A stretch of DNA of 64,000 bases from Bacillus horti (GTDB taxonomy: Bacteria > Bacillota > Bacilli > Caldalkalibacillales > JCM-10596): NCBI RefSeq assembly GCF_030813115.1, contig NZ_JAUSTY010000015.1:1-64000 (forward strand). Reading direction: 5' to 3'. The position numbers were made by a program, and so were the translations under genes. Below the pieces are notes generated by a model. That model was not told the DNA's origin, made no database searches, and saw nothing but the letters and a program-made list of their open reading frames with translations. Below, piece after piece: positions 1 through 8,993 of the stretch. Within the stretch, counting starts at the first letter, position 1; every line of letters begins with the position of its first letter.

Positions 1-102
1 ACCTGACATTCTCCACTCTCCTTCTCAATCTGTCAATGTTGAAAATGGGAGAATACGCGAGAAAACGCGAGAAAACATTACTTTATAGTGGGAGGGGAAC
101 TG

Positions 103-797
103 TTGATTACAGGTGGAAATCGAGGTGTAGGTTTAGAATTAGTACGAGTATTTCATGAAAATGGACATACCGTATTTCCAGTTGTAAAAAGGAAAGAATC
201 TCTAGTTTCTCTTAATGAAATGTTCACTGATAGATGTCATCCCGTATTGACAGATATAAGTAAAGATGAGGGTATTGCAGAAATAACTTCTCAGTTCAGT
301 TTCTATGCTAACCATCTGGATATCGTTATTAACAATGCTGGCATACCGGGACAAACATATGAAATAGAGAAAGTAAGTACACAAGAGTTAATGGATTTAT
401 ATAATATCCATTGCTTAGGTGTGGTTAGGACTGTACAAGCAACCCTAACTTATTTACGTAAATCTTCAAATCCTCGTATTATTAATCTTTCTTCCCGGTT
501 AGGTTCATTATCTAAGATGTCAAGTGGTGAATTTGCAAAGGGGAAGTTTTCATATTCTTATCGGATCGCAAAAGCAGCACAAAATATGCTTACGCTGTGT
601 TTAAATCAAGAGCTAGAGGATATTCCTATTTCAGTTACAGCTATCCATCCAGGAAAGCTACAAACATCATCTGGAGCTTATGTGCTGATATGAGTCCAGA
701 AGAAGCAGCTACTCGAATATGTACTTGGCTTGTACATTCTAAAGAAGATATAGCCGGTAGGTTTCTTGAACCACTTGTGTCAGAAATGAGCTGGTAA
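103..797 (+). pseudogene. Short-chain dehydrogenase/reductase, frameshifted
   Basis: The product is an NAD(P)-dependent SDR of the C-factor-like subgroup. It shows the cofactor glycine motif TGGNRGVG at the start, an NNAGIPG motif in the middle, and a Ser-Tyr-Lys active site (ISVTAIHPG follows the SYRIAK segment). The best start is TTG at 103, six bases after GGAGGG at 91-96; the upstream GTG at 88 has no proper site. The first frame stops at 693, but the expected C-terminus (ADMSPEEAATRI to the end at 797) is open in the next frame. One missing base near 680-690 would explain this. It may be a true pseudogene or a sequence error. Substrate unknown. Confidence 0.75.
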
Positions 798-821
798 AGT
801 TTATATATCATTCTATTCCCA

Positions 822-852
822 CCCCGTCCTAAAGATAGGACGGGGTTTACAT
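822..852 (+). terminator. Rho-independent terminator after the dehydrogenase
   Basis: A perfect 9-bp stem CCCCGTCCT/AGGACGGGG with loop AAAGAT is followed by a T-rich tail (TTTACATTT). It lies 25 bases after the dehydrogenase stop codon. Confidence 0.85.
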
Positions 853-1050
853 TTAAACAGGACTTTGATCGCTTTTAACCCGTTTCTTACATAAGTAACA
901 TTTTTTACGTTCAAATTAATGAACTGTAAAAGCCTAAGGATCATCGCTTTACTTCTCTGACAGGATACAATGAGGAAGGCTAGGAGAAGAATGTAATCTT
1001 AATGGTACATTTAGATTTAGTTATGCTTTAGAACAGATGTCTTTTCCTTA

Positions 1051-1079
1051 TTGACAATCCCTTCGACAGGCAGTATATT
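1051..1079 (+). promoter_or_regulatory. Sigma-A promoter of the siderophore uptake operon
   Basis: TTGACA at 1051-1056 and TATATT at 1074-1079 are separated by 17 bases, a near-consensus vegetative promoter. It lies about 100 bases upstream of the lipoprotein gene and directly upstream of a Fur box, so iron repression at the transcription start is expected. The rest of the 846-1176 gap shows no gene. Confidence 0.75.
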
Positions 1080-1084
1080 TAATT

Positions 1085-1103
1085 GATACTGATTCTCATT
1101 ATC
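1085..1103 (+). promoter_or_regulatory. Fur box (iron-responsive operator)
   Basis: GATACTGATTCTCATTATC matches the classical 19-bp Fur consensus at 17 of 19 positions. It begins six bases after the -10 element, covering the likely transcription start, which fits repression of iron uptake genes when iron is sufficient. Confidence 0.85.
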
Positions 1104-1176
1104 GATTACATATATGGAGAGTATAGATAGTCAGTATAAAAAACATATTACTTAAACATAGAAGGAGAATGAAGCA

Positions 1177-2283
1177 ATGAGAAATCAAAAGCAATTATTC
1201 AAAGGCTTACTTATTATAGCTGCCATTATAGTATTCCTAGTTGGGTGCTCTAGTCCATCATCTAATGATGAGACACCAACTACCATAGCAAACGAGAATG
1301 AAACTGAAACGGAAAATAATGATACGACTAATACTGAAACAACTGATTCTCAAGAAGTAGAAGAGGTTGACTATCCGATTGTCATTGAGCATGCTTTTGG
1401 TGAAACTGTTATTGAGAGTAAGCCTGAACGAATTGCCACTATCCAATGGGCAAATCATGATGTTGCACTTGCTCTTGGAGTTGTACCTGTAGGCTTTTCA
1501 GCAGCGAACTTTGGTGTAGAGGATGACAGCGGGCTATTGCCATGGACAGCGGCAAAGCTTGATGAGCTTGGAGTAACTGAGCCGAATATATATCAGGATA
1601 CGGACGGTTTAGACTTTGAAGCTATTGCCGATTCTAATCCGGATGTTATTCTGGCTGCCTATTCAGGTATCACACAAGAGGATTACGATATTCTTGTTCA
1701 AATCGCTCCAGTTGTGCCTTATACGAATACACCTTGGGTTACGACTTGGCGTGAGCAAATCATGCTGAACGCAAAAGGTATGGGTATGGAAGCAGAAGGT
1801 GAAGAACTAATTGCGACTACTGAAAACTTGATTCAGGAGAAAGCAAGCGAGTATCCAGAGATGGAAGGGAAGAAAGTGGTATGGGTGAACTTCTCAGCGA
1901 ATGACATGTCTCGTCTACATCTATATACCCCTGTGGACCCTCGTGTTTCTTTCTTGAATGAGCTAGGAATGGTTAATCCAGAAAGTGTGACGGAGCAGAT
2001 TGAGGATGAAAATAGCTATTCCTTACGATTAAGTGCTGAGAACGCCGATGTTTTAAACGATGCGGATATCTTAATCGGCTATGGTGATGAAAGCTTGTAT
2101 GAAGCGGTGAAAGCCGATCCACTACTTGGTCAAATTCCAGCCATCCAAAGAGGATCTGTAGTGTTTATAGGAAATGGTACATCCTTAGCGGCCTCAGGTA
2201 CTCCAAATCCACTTTCTATTGCGTATACGATTGATGATTACCTGGAATTAATCGGAGAATCCATTAGTAAAATCAATGAATGA
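1177..2283 (+). CDS. Iron-siderophore ABC transporter substrate-binding lipoprotein
   Basis: This 368-residue protein is an extracytoplasmic iron-siderophore receptor (periplasmic binding protein class III, FhuD/YfiY-like). A signal peptide ends in the lipobox FLVGC with the lipidated Cys at residue 24. A low-complexity linker rich in Thr, Asn and Glu (about 25-60) follows, then the two-lobed binding domain beginning near IVIEHAFGETVIESKPERI. AGGAG lies just before the ATG. It heads an operon with two permeases and an ATPase and sits behind a Fur box, so the ligand is very likely a ferric siderophore; hydroxamate or citrate type cannot be told from sequence alone. Confidence 0.9.
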   Translation: MRNQKQLFKGLLIIAAIIVFLVGCSSPSSNDETPTTIANENETETENNDTTNTETTDSQEVEEVDYPIVIEHAFGETVIESKPERIATIQWANHDVALALGVVPVGFSAANFGVEDDSGLLPWTAAKLDELGVTEPNIYQDTDGLDFEAIADSNPDVILAAYSGITQEDYDILVQIAPVVPYTNTPWVTTWREQIMLNAKGMGMEAEGEELIATTENLIQEKASEYPEMEGKKVVWVNFSANDMSRLHLYTPVDPRVSFLNELGMVNPESVTEQIEDENSYSLRLSAENADVLNDADILIGYGDESLYEAVKADPLLGQIPAIQRGSVVFIGNGTSLAASGTPNPLSIAYTIDDYLELIGESISKINE

Positions 2284-3316
2284 TGTGTCGACTGATAAAA
2301 ACAAAAGGCTAAGCATCTATCTCCCTAAGCATTTTAAAAAGGTGCTAGTCCTTTCAATAATTTTACTAGGTATATGCGTGGTGCTGTCACTAGTCCTAGG
2401 CTCTCGTATGATCAGCTGGGATGAGCTGATAGCCGGTCTATTTCAACCTGAAGTGGACTCCTACGGGGCGAACGTCGTTCGCCAAAGGATTGCTCGTACC
2501 ATATTCAGCTTATTTTGTGGTGCGGCACTCGGTGTATCTGGAGCTTTGATGCAGGCTGTCACACGTAATCCAATTGCTGACCCGAGCATACTTGGCGTAA
2601 ACACAGGTGCAGCCTTGTTCATTGTTATTGGCATGGCATTTTGGAATATAAGTACGGCTAGTGAGTACATCTGGCTGGCTTTAATTGGAGCTATGATTAC
2701 CGCTGTATTCGTATACGGAATCGGCTCCATGGGGCGTGGTGGTGCTACGCCCCTTAAGCTTGTCTTAGCAGGAGCTGCTACAAGTGCAGCCCTCTCCTCT
2801 CTGGTGAGTGCCATCATGCTTCCACGCGCTTATGTTATGAATCAATTTCGATTTTGGCAAGTTGGAAGTGTAGGGGCAGCTAATTGGAGTGTAATTGGCA
2901 CGTTCCTTCCTTTTCTGATTACAGGTATTGTACTGGGAGTGATAGCAGCTTCGGCGCTCAATGCATTGGCATTAGGAGATGAGGTGGCTAAAGGGCAGGG
3001 TGTACGGACGGGAGTTTTGAAACTAGTCGCTGCATTTGCAGGTGTTATATTGTGTGGGGCAACAACTGCTTTGGCAGGCCCTATTGGCTTTGTCGGTCTG
3101 TTATCCGCTCATCTCATCCGGCTTCTGCTTGGACCTGATATGCGTTTTATCATCCCAATGTCAGCAATAGCTGGCGCTGTTGTATTAACATTATCCGATG
3201 TTAGTGGTAGAATCATCGGCAGTCCTGGAGAGCTTGAAGCAGGTGTTGTAACTGCTTTTATAGGAGCTCCGTTACTTATACTACTCGCTATGAGAATGAA
3301 AGTGCGTTCATTATGA
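2276..3316 (+). CDS. Iron-siderophore ABC transporter permease (FecCD family), subunit 1
   Basis: This 346-residue integral membrane protein is one half of the FecCD-type channel moving ferric siderophore across the membrane. It shows the family's GALMQAVTRNPIADPSILGV region and the conserved GPIGFVGLLSAHLIRLLLG segment that contacts the ATPase. About nine to ten hydrophobic segments are visible after a short basic N-terminus. The ATG overlaps the end of the lipoprotein gene by 8 bases, suggesting translational coupling. It pairs with the next gene as a heterodimer. Confidence 0.92.
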   Translation: MNDVSTDKNKRLSIYLPKHFKKVLVLSIILLGICVVLSLVLGSRMISWDELIAGLFQPEVDSYGANVVRQRIARTIFSLFCGAALGVSGALMQAVTRNPIADPSILGVNTGAALFIVIGMAFWNISTASEYIWLALIGAMITAVFVYGIGSMGRGGATPLKLVLAGAATSAALSSLVSAIMLPRAYVMNQFRFWQVGSVGAANWSVIGTFLPFLITGIVLGVIAASALNALALGDEVAKGQGVRTGVLKLVAAFAGVILCGATTALAGPIGFVGLLSAHLIRLLLGPDMRFIIPMSAIAGAVVLTLSDVSGRIIGSPGELEAGVVTAFIGAPLLILLAMRMKVRSL

Positions 3317-4350
3317 AAAATATAAATAAATCAATTACATTCATTATGGAGGGTAGACTTCGAAGGTGGCGCAGGTGGATCGTGGTTACTAGCTTACTTA
3401 CGCTACTCGCCTGTATCCTAAGCTGTACAATGCTTTTGCTGGGTAATACCTTGTATTCGGTTCAAGATGTGGTCTCAGCACTTTTGGGTGAACAGATTAG
3501 TGGGGTATCCTTTGCAGTCAATACGATCCGTCTGCCTAGGCTGATAGCAGGTCTCTTAGCTGGATTTGCCTTTGGTCTTGCCGGCAACACCTTTCAGACA
3601 ATGCTACGCAATCCTTTAGCTAATCCAGATGTGATCGGTATAACTGCCGGTTCAAGTGCAGCAGCCCTTGTTTGTATCCTTATCTTTCAGACAAGTAATT
3701 TTGTTGTTTCCGTTTCGTCAGTCATTGCAGGTTTGGTTACAGTATCCTTTATATACGCAATGTCCAGAGGGAAGTCATTTTCGATTGGAAGATTAATTCT
3801 AGTAGGGATTGGAATACAGGCCATGCTCAGCTCAGTCATATCTTATCTTCTGATGGTGGGAGATCAACAGGATATTCCTACAGCGCTCCGCTGGCTCAGT
3901 GGTAGTCTCAATGGCTCTCAGATGAATTCACTCCCGCCACTTGCGATCACAGTATTGATCTGTGCTCCAATCGTAATCGTGTTAGGTAAGCATCTTAGTA
4001 TTTTAGAGCTAGGGGAACAATCAGCTTCTTCTCTTGGATTAAATACAGACAGGACTCTGATGCTACTTATTTTAAGCTCCGTTTGTTTAATTGCTCTAGC
4101 TACTGCGACAACGGGACCGATTGCTTTCGTCGCTTTTCTGTCAGGGCCGATCGCCAAACGATTAGTTGGTGTGGGCTTTTCAAACGTTATTCCAGCAGGT
4201 TTAGTTGGTGTGAACTTAGTTTTGGCGGCGGATTTAATTGGACAATTTGCTTTTGATGTCCGCTTTCCAGTGGGTATCATTACCGGTATCTTAGGAGCGC
4301 CTTATTTGCTCTATTTACTTATTCGTATGAATCGAAAGGGAAGCTTATAA
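3313..4350 (+). CDS. Iron-siderophore ABC transporter permease (FecCD family), subunit 2
   Basis: This is the second FecCD permease (345 residues). It carries the motif NTFQTMLRNPLANPDVIGIT near residue 95 and GPIAFVAFLSGPIAKRLVG near residue 265, the expected coupling region. The start overlaps the previous stop by 4 bases (ATGA) and its own stop overlaps the ATPase start by one base (TAATG), so the four genes form a tight operon. The N-terminus is basic and arginine-rich before the first membrane segment. Confidence 0.92.
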   Translation: MKNINKSITFIMEGRLRRWRRWIVVTSLLTLLACILSCTMLLLGNTLYSVQDVVSALLGEQISGVSFAVNTIRLPRLIAGLLAGFAFGLAGNTFQTMLRNPLANPDVIGITAGSSAAALVCILIFQTSNFVVSVSSVIAGLVTVSFIYAMSRGKSFSIGRLILVGIGIQAMLSSVISYLLMVGDQQDIPTALRWLSGSLNGSQMNSLPPLAITVLICAPIVIVLGKHLSILELGEQSASSLGLNTDRTLMLLILSSVCLIALATATTGPIAFVAFLSGPIAKRLVGVGFSNVIPAGLVGVNLVLAADLIGQFAFDVRFPVGIITGILGAPYLLYLLIRMNRKGSL

Positions 4351-5168
4351 TGAAACGGATACACCAATTTCAAACTGAACAAATCATAGCAGGATACGAC
4401 AACAAAACGATTCTTCAAGGTGTCACCCTTGAGATTCCTAGTAATCAAATTAGCGTAATTATTGGAGCAAATGCCTGTGGTAAATCTACCCTTCTTAAAA
4501 CGATGGCAAGATTAATCAAGGCCGAATCAGGAGTCATTAGCTTGGATGGAAAGCTAATCAGCAAATTCCCTCCTAAGCAATTAGCACGGGTTTTGGGGCT
4601 GCTTCCGCAATCACCTATTGTGCCTGAGGGCATATCTGTTGCTGATTTGGTTGGACGTGGAAGATTTCCTCACCAGTCCATACTCAAAGGCTGGACTAAG
4701 GGGGATTATGAAGCTGTTGCTGAAGCTATGGATATTATGAATATCACAGAGCTTGCAGACCGAAATATAGACGAGTTATCTGGAGGACAAAGACAACGTG
4801 TGTGGATTGCTATGGCTCTGGCACAGCAAACAGACATTTTGTTTTTAGATGAGCCGACAACATTTTTAGATATCACTTATCAGGTAGAGATCCTAGATCT
4901 GCTCACCGACCTGAACCGAAAACACGGCACAACAATTGTGATGGTTCTACATGATATTAACCTGTCGGCTCGTTACGCAGATCATATCTTTGCCCTGCGT
5001 CAGGGGGAGCTTGTGGCTGAAGGAGAACCATCTGAGGTCATTACCAGTGCATTGGTTAAAGACATATTTGGTCTCAATTGCATGGTGATTAAAGACCCTG
5101 TTTCTGGTTCTCCACTAGTGATTCCTAAAGGAAGGCATCATGCTAATGATGGGCAAGGAGATAAGTAA
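4350..5168 (+). CDS. Iron-siderophore ABC transporter ATP-binding protein
   Basis: This 272-residue ATPase energises the siderophore importer (FepC/FhuC/YusV-like). Motifs in order are Walker A GANACGKST (39-47), ABC signature LSGGQ (143-147), Walker B ILFLDE (163-168) and the switch His at residue 201 in VLHDINLS. The Walker A has Cys where most relatives have a Gly or Ser, which is tolerated by the GxxxxGKS/T pattern. It is last in the Fur-controlled operon. No clear terminator was seen in the 51 bases before the convergent dehydrogenase gene. Confidence 0.93.
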   Translation: MKRIHQFQTEQIIAGYDNKTILQGVTLEIPSNQISVIIGANACGKSTLLKTMARLIKAESGVISLDGKLISKFPPKQLARVLGLLPQSPIVPEGISVADLVGRGRFPHQSILKGWTKGDYEAVAEAMDIMNITELADRNIDELSGGQRQRVWIAMALAQQTDILFLDEPTTFLDITYQVEILDLLTDLNRKHGTTIVMVLHDINLSARYADHIFALRQGELVAEGEPSEVITSALVKDIFGLNCMVIKDPVSGSPLVIPKGRHHANDGQGDK

Positions 5169-5219
5169 CACAACAGAAACAATTTTTACAGAGGGAATGC
5201 TTAATGAAAGTATACTAAG

Positions 5220-5993
5220 TTACTGACTCATTTGCCCGCCATCAACGGTATAGATGGATTGTGTAACATAGGATGCATCGTCAGATAACAGGAACAAAGC
5301 TACATTGGCAACTTCCTCTGCCTCTCCATATCTTCCCATAGGTACGGCAGCGCTGAACGCTTGTTTAGCTCCTTCAGCATCTTCAGGAACAGTGTTCTTT
5401 TCAATTTGGCGCATCATACGTGTATTAATTACACCTGGAGCCAAGGCATTAACTCTAACGTTGTGAGGAGCTACCTCTAGAGCAACAACTTTAGTCATCC
5501 CAATTACGGCATGCTTAGAGCTGTTGTAGCCTACGAAGCCTGGTGACCCGATCAAGCCTGCTCCGGAGGCCGTATTGACGATACTTCCGTAGCCCTGTTT
5601 TTTCATTACTGGAACAACGTATTTTAAGCCAAAGAAAACACCTTTTACGTTAATGTTTAAAACAAGCTCAAACGTCTCGGTAGGATAATCTTCAACATTG
5701 GCTGTTATACCCTCGATTCCAGCATTGTTGAAGAAGCCATCAATTTTTCCGAATTTATTAACTGTAGTGTCTACGTATGCTTTAACCTCATCCTCATTTG
5801 CTACATTAGCTTGCAAAGCAAGTGCATTGGAGTCATTTAGTCTCATTTCAGAAATAACCTCTTGAACCGCTTCTAGCTTCAAATCTACAAGAGCAAGCTT
5901 TGCTCCTTGTTCTGCAAGCTTTTTCGCTGTTACTTTACCAATCCCTCCAGCAGCTCCTGTAATAATAACCACTTTATCTTCAAATTTTCCCAT
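5220..5993 (-). CDS. SDR family oxidoreductase (glucose 1-dehydrogenase/FabG-like)
   Basis: This 257-residue classical short-chain dehydrogenase has cofactor motif TGAAGGIG (12-19), NNAG (89-92) and catalytic Ser143, Tyr156 and Lys160. The Asp in LVDLK after the second strand suggests NAD(H) preference. The ATG at 5993 is chosen because GGAGG lies 8 bases before it; the upstream ATG at 5999 is only two or three bases from that site. Convergent to the siderophore operon. Substrate cannot be assigned; it could be a sugar or hydroxyacyl dehydrogenase. Confidence 0.85.
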   Translation of the reverse strand: MGKFEDKVVIITGAAGGIGKVTAKKLAEQGAKLALVDLKLEAVQEVISEMRLNDSNALALQANVANEDEVKAYVDTTVNKFGKIDGFFNNAGIEGITANVEDYPTETFELVLNINVKGVFFGLKYVVPVMKKQGYGSIVNTASGAGLIGSPGFVGYNSSKHAVIGMTKVVALEVAPHNVRVNALAPGVINTRMMRQIEKNTVPEDAEGAKQAFSAAVPMGRYGEAEEVANVALFLLSDDASYVTQSIYTVDGGQMSQ

Positions 5994-6276
5994 AATCATT
6001 TCCTCCCTAGAGAAGTATTACTAATTTGAGCTTCACGGATTAGGTTGTACAATTAGTGCGTTGTATATTCTCCATGAAGTGTTCTTTCAGCATAGTTTTA
6101 AATCTCTAAGAGTGGTAAAATAAAGAATAATTAAAAAGATAGTGTGCTCGCCAGATACAAAAATTAACTGGTATCTATCGGATTAACATTTTGTGAGATG
6201 ACTTACTAATATGAAGCATTGTCAACGCCACCTTCTGTTGTTACCGCAAACTAAAAATCTGTTAAGATTTATCGCT

Positions 6277-7092
6277 TCAATGTATATCTCTGAGATCGAC
6301 AGGTTTGCCTGTAAGACTGTCCTCAAACATATCAATAATAACTAAGAAATGCTCTGCTTCTCGGAAAACATGATCAGCTAAAAGAGGATGAATAATGCTT
6401 TTAATTTTGCAGGCATCAATTAAATCACGTGCTGTTTTCTTGAAATCACGAAGCGACTTAACCGAAACTCTGTTCTGATCAAGAAACTGATCTAGCAGTG
6501 GTACAGTTTGGGATTGAGGGCGCATTGAGCTAAGATCCTGAGCTTGGAAAAGTAGTTGGTCAAACTCTTCGCTAAAATGATTGGCTTGCTCTACAAGTCT
6601 TCTCTCAGAAGGGTCTAATAAATGACTGATAAACTTTGCATGATCAGCCATTATTTTTAGAAAAAATACATTCTCATCAATAATTGCATCTGGTAGAGGC
6701 TCCATGCGTCCCATATTTAACTCCATTAATCGATTCCTAAAATAATTCGCTTCCCTACTTACATGATCGACCAACAAAGGGAAATTATTAGCGCCAGGGA
6801 GCTTACATTGCAAAATTAAGCCAAGGACTTTTCTCTTGAAAACCCAAATGTAAGAAGCGGCACTATAGACTTCTTCATTAAACTGTCTAATCACCTGAGC
6901 GTCTGTTCCCTCTGTAAATGTATTGGCTCGGTTTTCAATGGACTCAAAAATAGCATAAAATTGCTCTGCTTCATTAATTAATTGAGTATCTTCACATCTG
7001 AATCCTAGTTTAAGGAATAGAGAGTGCTCTTTCATTATTCTTGACCAAAATCGTACCTCTTCTAGTGATCGCTCGACAAACTCGTTTGACAA
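6277..7092 (-). CDS. DUF2935 domain protein (hemerythrin-like helical bundle)
   Basis: This 271-residue all-helical protein matches the DUF2935 family of Bacillales and clostridia. It has two related halves, each with recurrent acidic/His helix motifs (EEVRFWSRIMKEHSLF, LLVDHVSREANYF, FFLKIMADHAKFI, LLADHVFREAEHF) that look able to bind metal. The TTG start at 7092 is preceded by GGAGG at 8 bases. Its biological role is not established. It stands alone, with about 280 bases before the next gene on this strand; that gap shows no gene. Confidence 0.75.
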   Translation of the reverse strand: MSNEFVERSLEEVRFWSRIMKEHSLFLKLGFRCEDTQLINEAEQFYAIFESIENRANTFTEGTDAQVIRQFNEEVYSAASYIWVFKRKVLGLILQCKLPGANNFPLLVDHVSREANYFRNRLMELNMGRMEPLPDAIIDENVFFLKIMADHAKFISHLLDPSERRLVEQANHFSEEFDQLLFQAQDLSSMRPQSQTVPLLDQFLDQNRVSVKSLRDFKKTARDLIDACKIKSIIHPLLADHVFREAEHFLVIIDMFEDSLTGKPVDLRDIH

Positions 7093-7224
7093 AGGTTTTT
7101 CCTCCTTTGGTTTGGTTCCTTTCCCATACCATATGTGAGTATGCTAGGACATTATGTCTATTTAATTATGTATGAGTGTATTGGTATAGGAGGAGATTTT
7201 TAAATCCAAATTAAGGAGAGTACA

Positions 7225-7713
7225 ATGAAGGATTATATTAAAAAATACAGATTATTCTTATATATATTACTGCCATTTGTTCTTAGTTTTTTAATAAACA
7301 GTTTTATAGAATTGATAGTTCCTGTTTACATTTTATTAATTTGGCCATTATGCATATCCTTTGTAATATATTGGTTTTGGGTGGGTAAACAATTTGCAAA
7401 AGTAAAGTTCAACAAGATTAAAAGTTTTATTATAGGAAATGTATGGTGGGGGATATCAGTTGGACTATACTATTGGCAATTTATTATATTAGATGATTCT
7501 AATAGAAATCTGTTTTTGGCGGCATTATCTCAATATTATGCGTTGTTTATCTTACCAATTGCACATAGAATAATAGCCTTATTTTCAAATGTTTTTGACT
7601 TTACTCAAAGTATTATTCTATCTTACATAATAATGATTGTTATTTTTACACTAGGGTTTGTTTTTCAGCTTGTTAGAATGAAAATTAATGAAAGCAATAC
7701 TGTAAGCCATTAA
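7225..7713 (+). CDS. Unrecognised small integral membrane protein
   Basis: This 162-residue protein has about four hydrophobic segments (residues 8-28, 30-52, 70-88 and 130-150) separated by short polar loops, with a positively charged N-terminus (KDYIKKYR). The start ATG follows AAGGAGAG at good spacing. It is AT-rich compared with the core genes in this window, in line with an accessory origin. No family was recognised. It precedes an acetyltransferase gene by 23 bases and is probably cotranscribed with it. Confidence 0.6.
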   Translation: MKDYIKKYRLFLYILLPFVLSFLINSFIELIVPVYILLIWPLCISFVIYWFWVGKQFAKVKFNKIKSFIIGNVWWGISVGLYYWQFIILDDSNRNLFLAALSQYYALFILPIAHRIIALFSNVFDFTQSIILSYIIMIVIFTLGFVFQLVRMKINESNTVSH

Positions 7714-7736
7714 GTCAAATTGTAAGGGGTTATCTG

Positions 7737-8213
7737 ATGAGTTTATTCATAAAAGTTAGATTAGCAAAAAAAGAAGATGTAGATCAACTAGTTAAAATGA
7801 GATGGGATTTTACAAACGAACACAGACAGATTCCGGTTGAAGATAAAGAGTACGATGCATTCTATGATGAATGTAAGTCATTTTTGTTAGAGGCAATTCA
7901 TAATGGCAGGTGGTTTATATGGGTTGCTGAAACTGAAGAACAGATCGTTTCTCATATTTATATTGAGCTTATTAATAAGGTTCCTAGACCAGGTAGGAAG
8001 ACAAACCCGTTTACATACATGACAAACGTTTATACTTTGCCGGAATACAGAGGTAAGGGAATAGGAAGTCAGTTGCTTCAGGAAATTGAGAGCTGGTCAA
8101 AGGATAATGAATATAAATTTATTATTGTTTGGCCAAGTGATGAGAGTATAGATTTTTATAAAAGAAACGGATATAAGTTATGCAATGATCCGATGGAATT
8201 AGTAATAGAATAG
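7737..8213 (+). CDS. GNAT family N-acetyltransferase
   Basis: This 158-residue protein is an acetyl-CoA-dependent acyltransferase of the GNAT fold. Motif A, which binds the CoA pyrophosphate, is visible as VYTLPEYRGKGIGSQLLQEI, followed by the helix-strand ending FYKRNGYKLC typical of the family C-terminus. The substrate is unknown. It follows the small membrane protein by 23 bases and is followed by a DinB-like gene after a short untranslated stretch. Confidence 0.85.
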   Translation: MSLFIKVRLAKKEDVDQLVKMRWDFTNEHRQIPVEDKEYDAFYDECKSFLLEAIHNGRWFIWVAETEEQIVSHIYIELINKVPRPGRKTNPFTYMTNVYTLPEYRGKGIGSQLLQEIESWSKDNEYKFIIVWPSDESIDFYKRNGYKLCNDPMELVIE

Positions 8214-8294
8214 AGGGATAAGTATGAACGATCAACAGCTTTCCTGAACTATTAACGGAATGATTTATCGGATAATTAAAGAGAGGGGATATTT

Positions 8295-8801
8295 ATGGAA
8301 CTTTATGAAATTAATCAAAAATTAAGAGAAACTAGAGACGAATTACTCGAAACTCTTAAGGGATTGAATGCAGATCAATTAAATAAACGCAAAGACCCAA
8401 ACACTTGGAGCATTAGTCAAATATGTGAACACCTATGTAAGACAGAAGAATTGTATGTCATTGCCATAAAGAAGGGATTAAGTAGGAAAGAGGATTCGTT
8501 CATAGAAAAAAAATCATTAGACTTTCTACTTGATAGAAGTACGAAGTTAGAAGCTCCAGACATTGCTAAACCAACGGATGCTTATTTAGAATATGATGAT
8601 ATCATCAAAAAATTGAGCAACTCAAGACTGAAGTTACATGAATTATTAAACACAGTAGAGGATCCATCAATCTTAAGTAGAAGACATTTTGTACACCCTG
8701 TCTTTAGAGAAATGTTATTAATTGAATGGGTTAGGTCGCTGTACTTACATGAACAAAGACATATGAAGCAAATTAATGAAATTAAGGATCGTTTACCATA
8801 A
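8295..8801 (+). CDS. DinB-like superfamily protein
   Basis: This 168-residue four-helix protein belongs to the DinB/YfiT-like fold of putative metal-dependent enzymes. The hallmark N-terminal pattern is WSISQICEHLCKTEELY and the C-terminal metal-binding region is YLHEQRHMKQI, giving the usual three His ligands. Some relatives are thiol transferases using bacillithiol; whether this one is cannot be told. The start follows GAGGGG at suitable spacing. Confidence 0.75.
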   Translation: MELYEINQKLRETRDELLETLKGLNADQLNKRKDPNTWSISQICEHLCKTEELYVIAIKKGLSRKEDSFIEKKSLDFLLDRSTKLEAPDIAKPTDAYLEYDDIIKKLSNSRLKLHELLNTVEDPSILSRRHFVHPVFREMLLIEWVRSLYLHEQRHMKQINEIKDRLP

Positions 8802-8993
8802 GAGGAAACGAATCTTGAAAAAGCTGCTGTTGAAGCCGAAGGAATGTTAAGAATCAAGCCAAATAGAAGTATGTAGAATGATATAATAATAAATGAGTGA
8901 ATTTTCAGTATACAAAAAGTATAGTTAATATTCCCATTTTTGTGTATAATGATTTTGTATAAAAACACAAATTTAATAAAGGGGGAGACTGGC

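Noticed and set aside
8940-8993. N-terminal extension of the TrpX-like lipoprotein from ATG 8940
   Set aside because: It would cover the promoter-like TATAAT and bury the signal peptide; TTG 8994 has a strong ribosome site.
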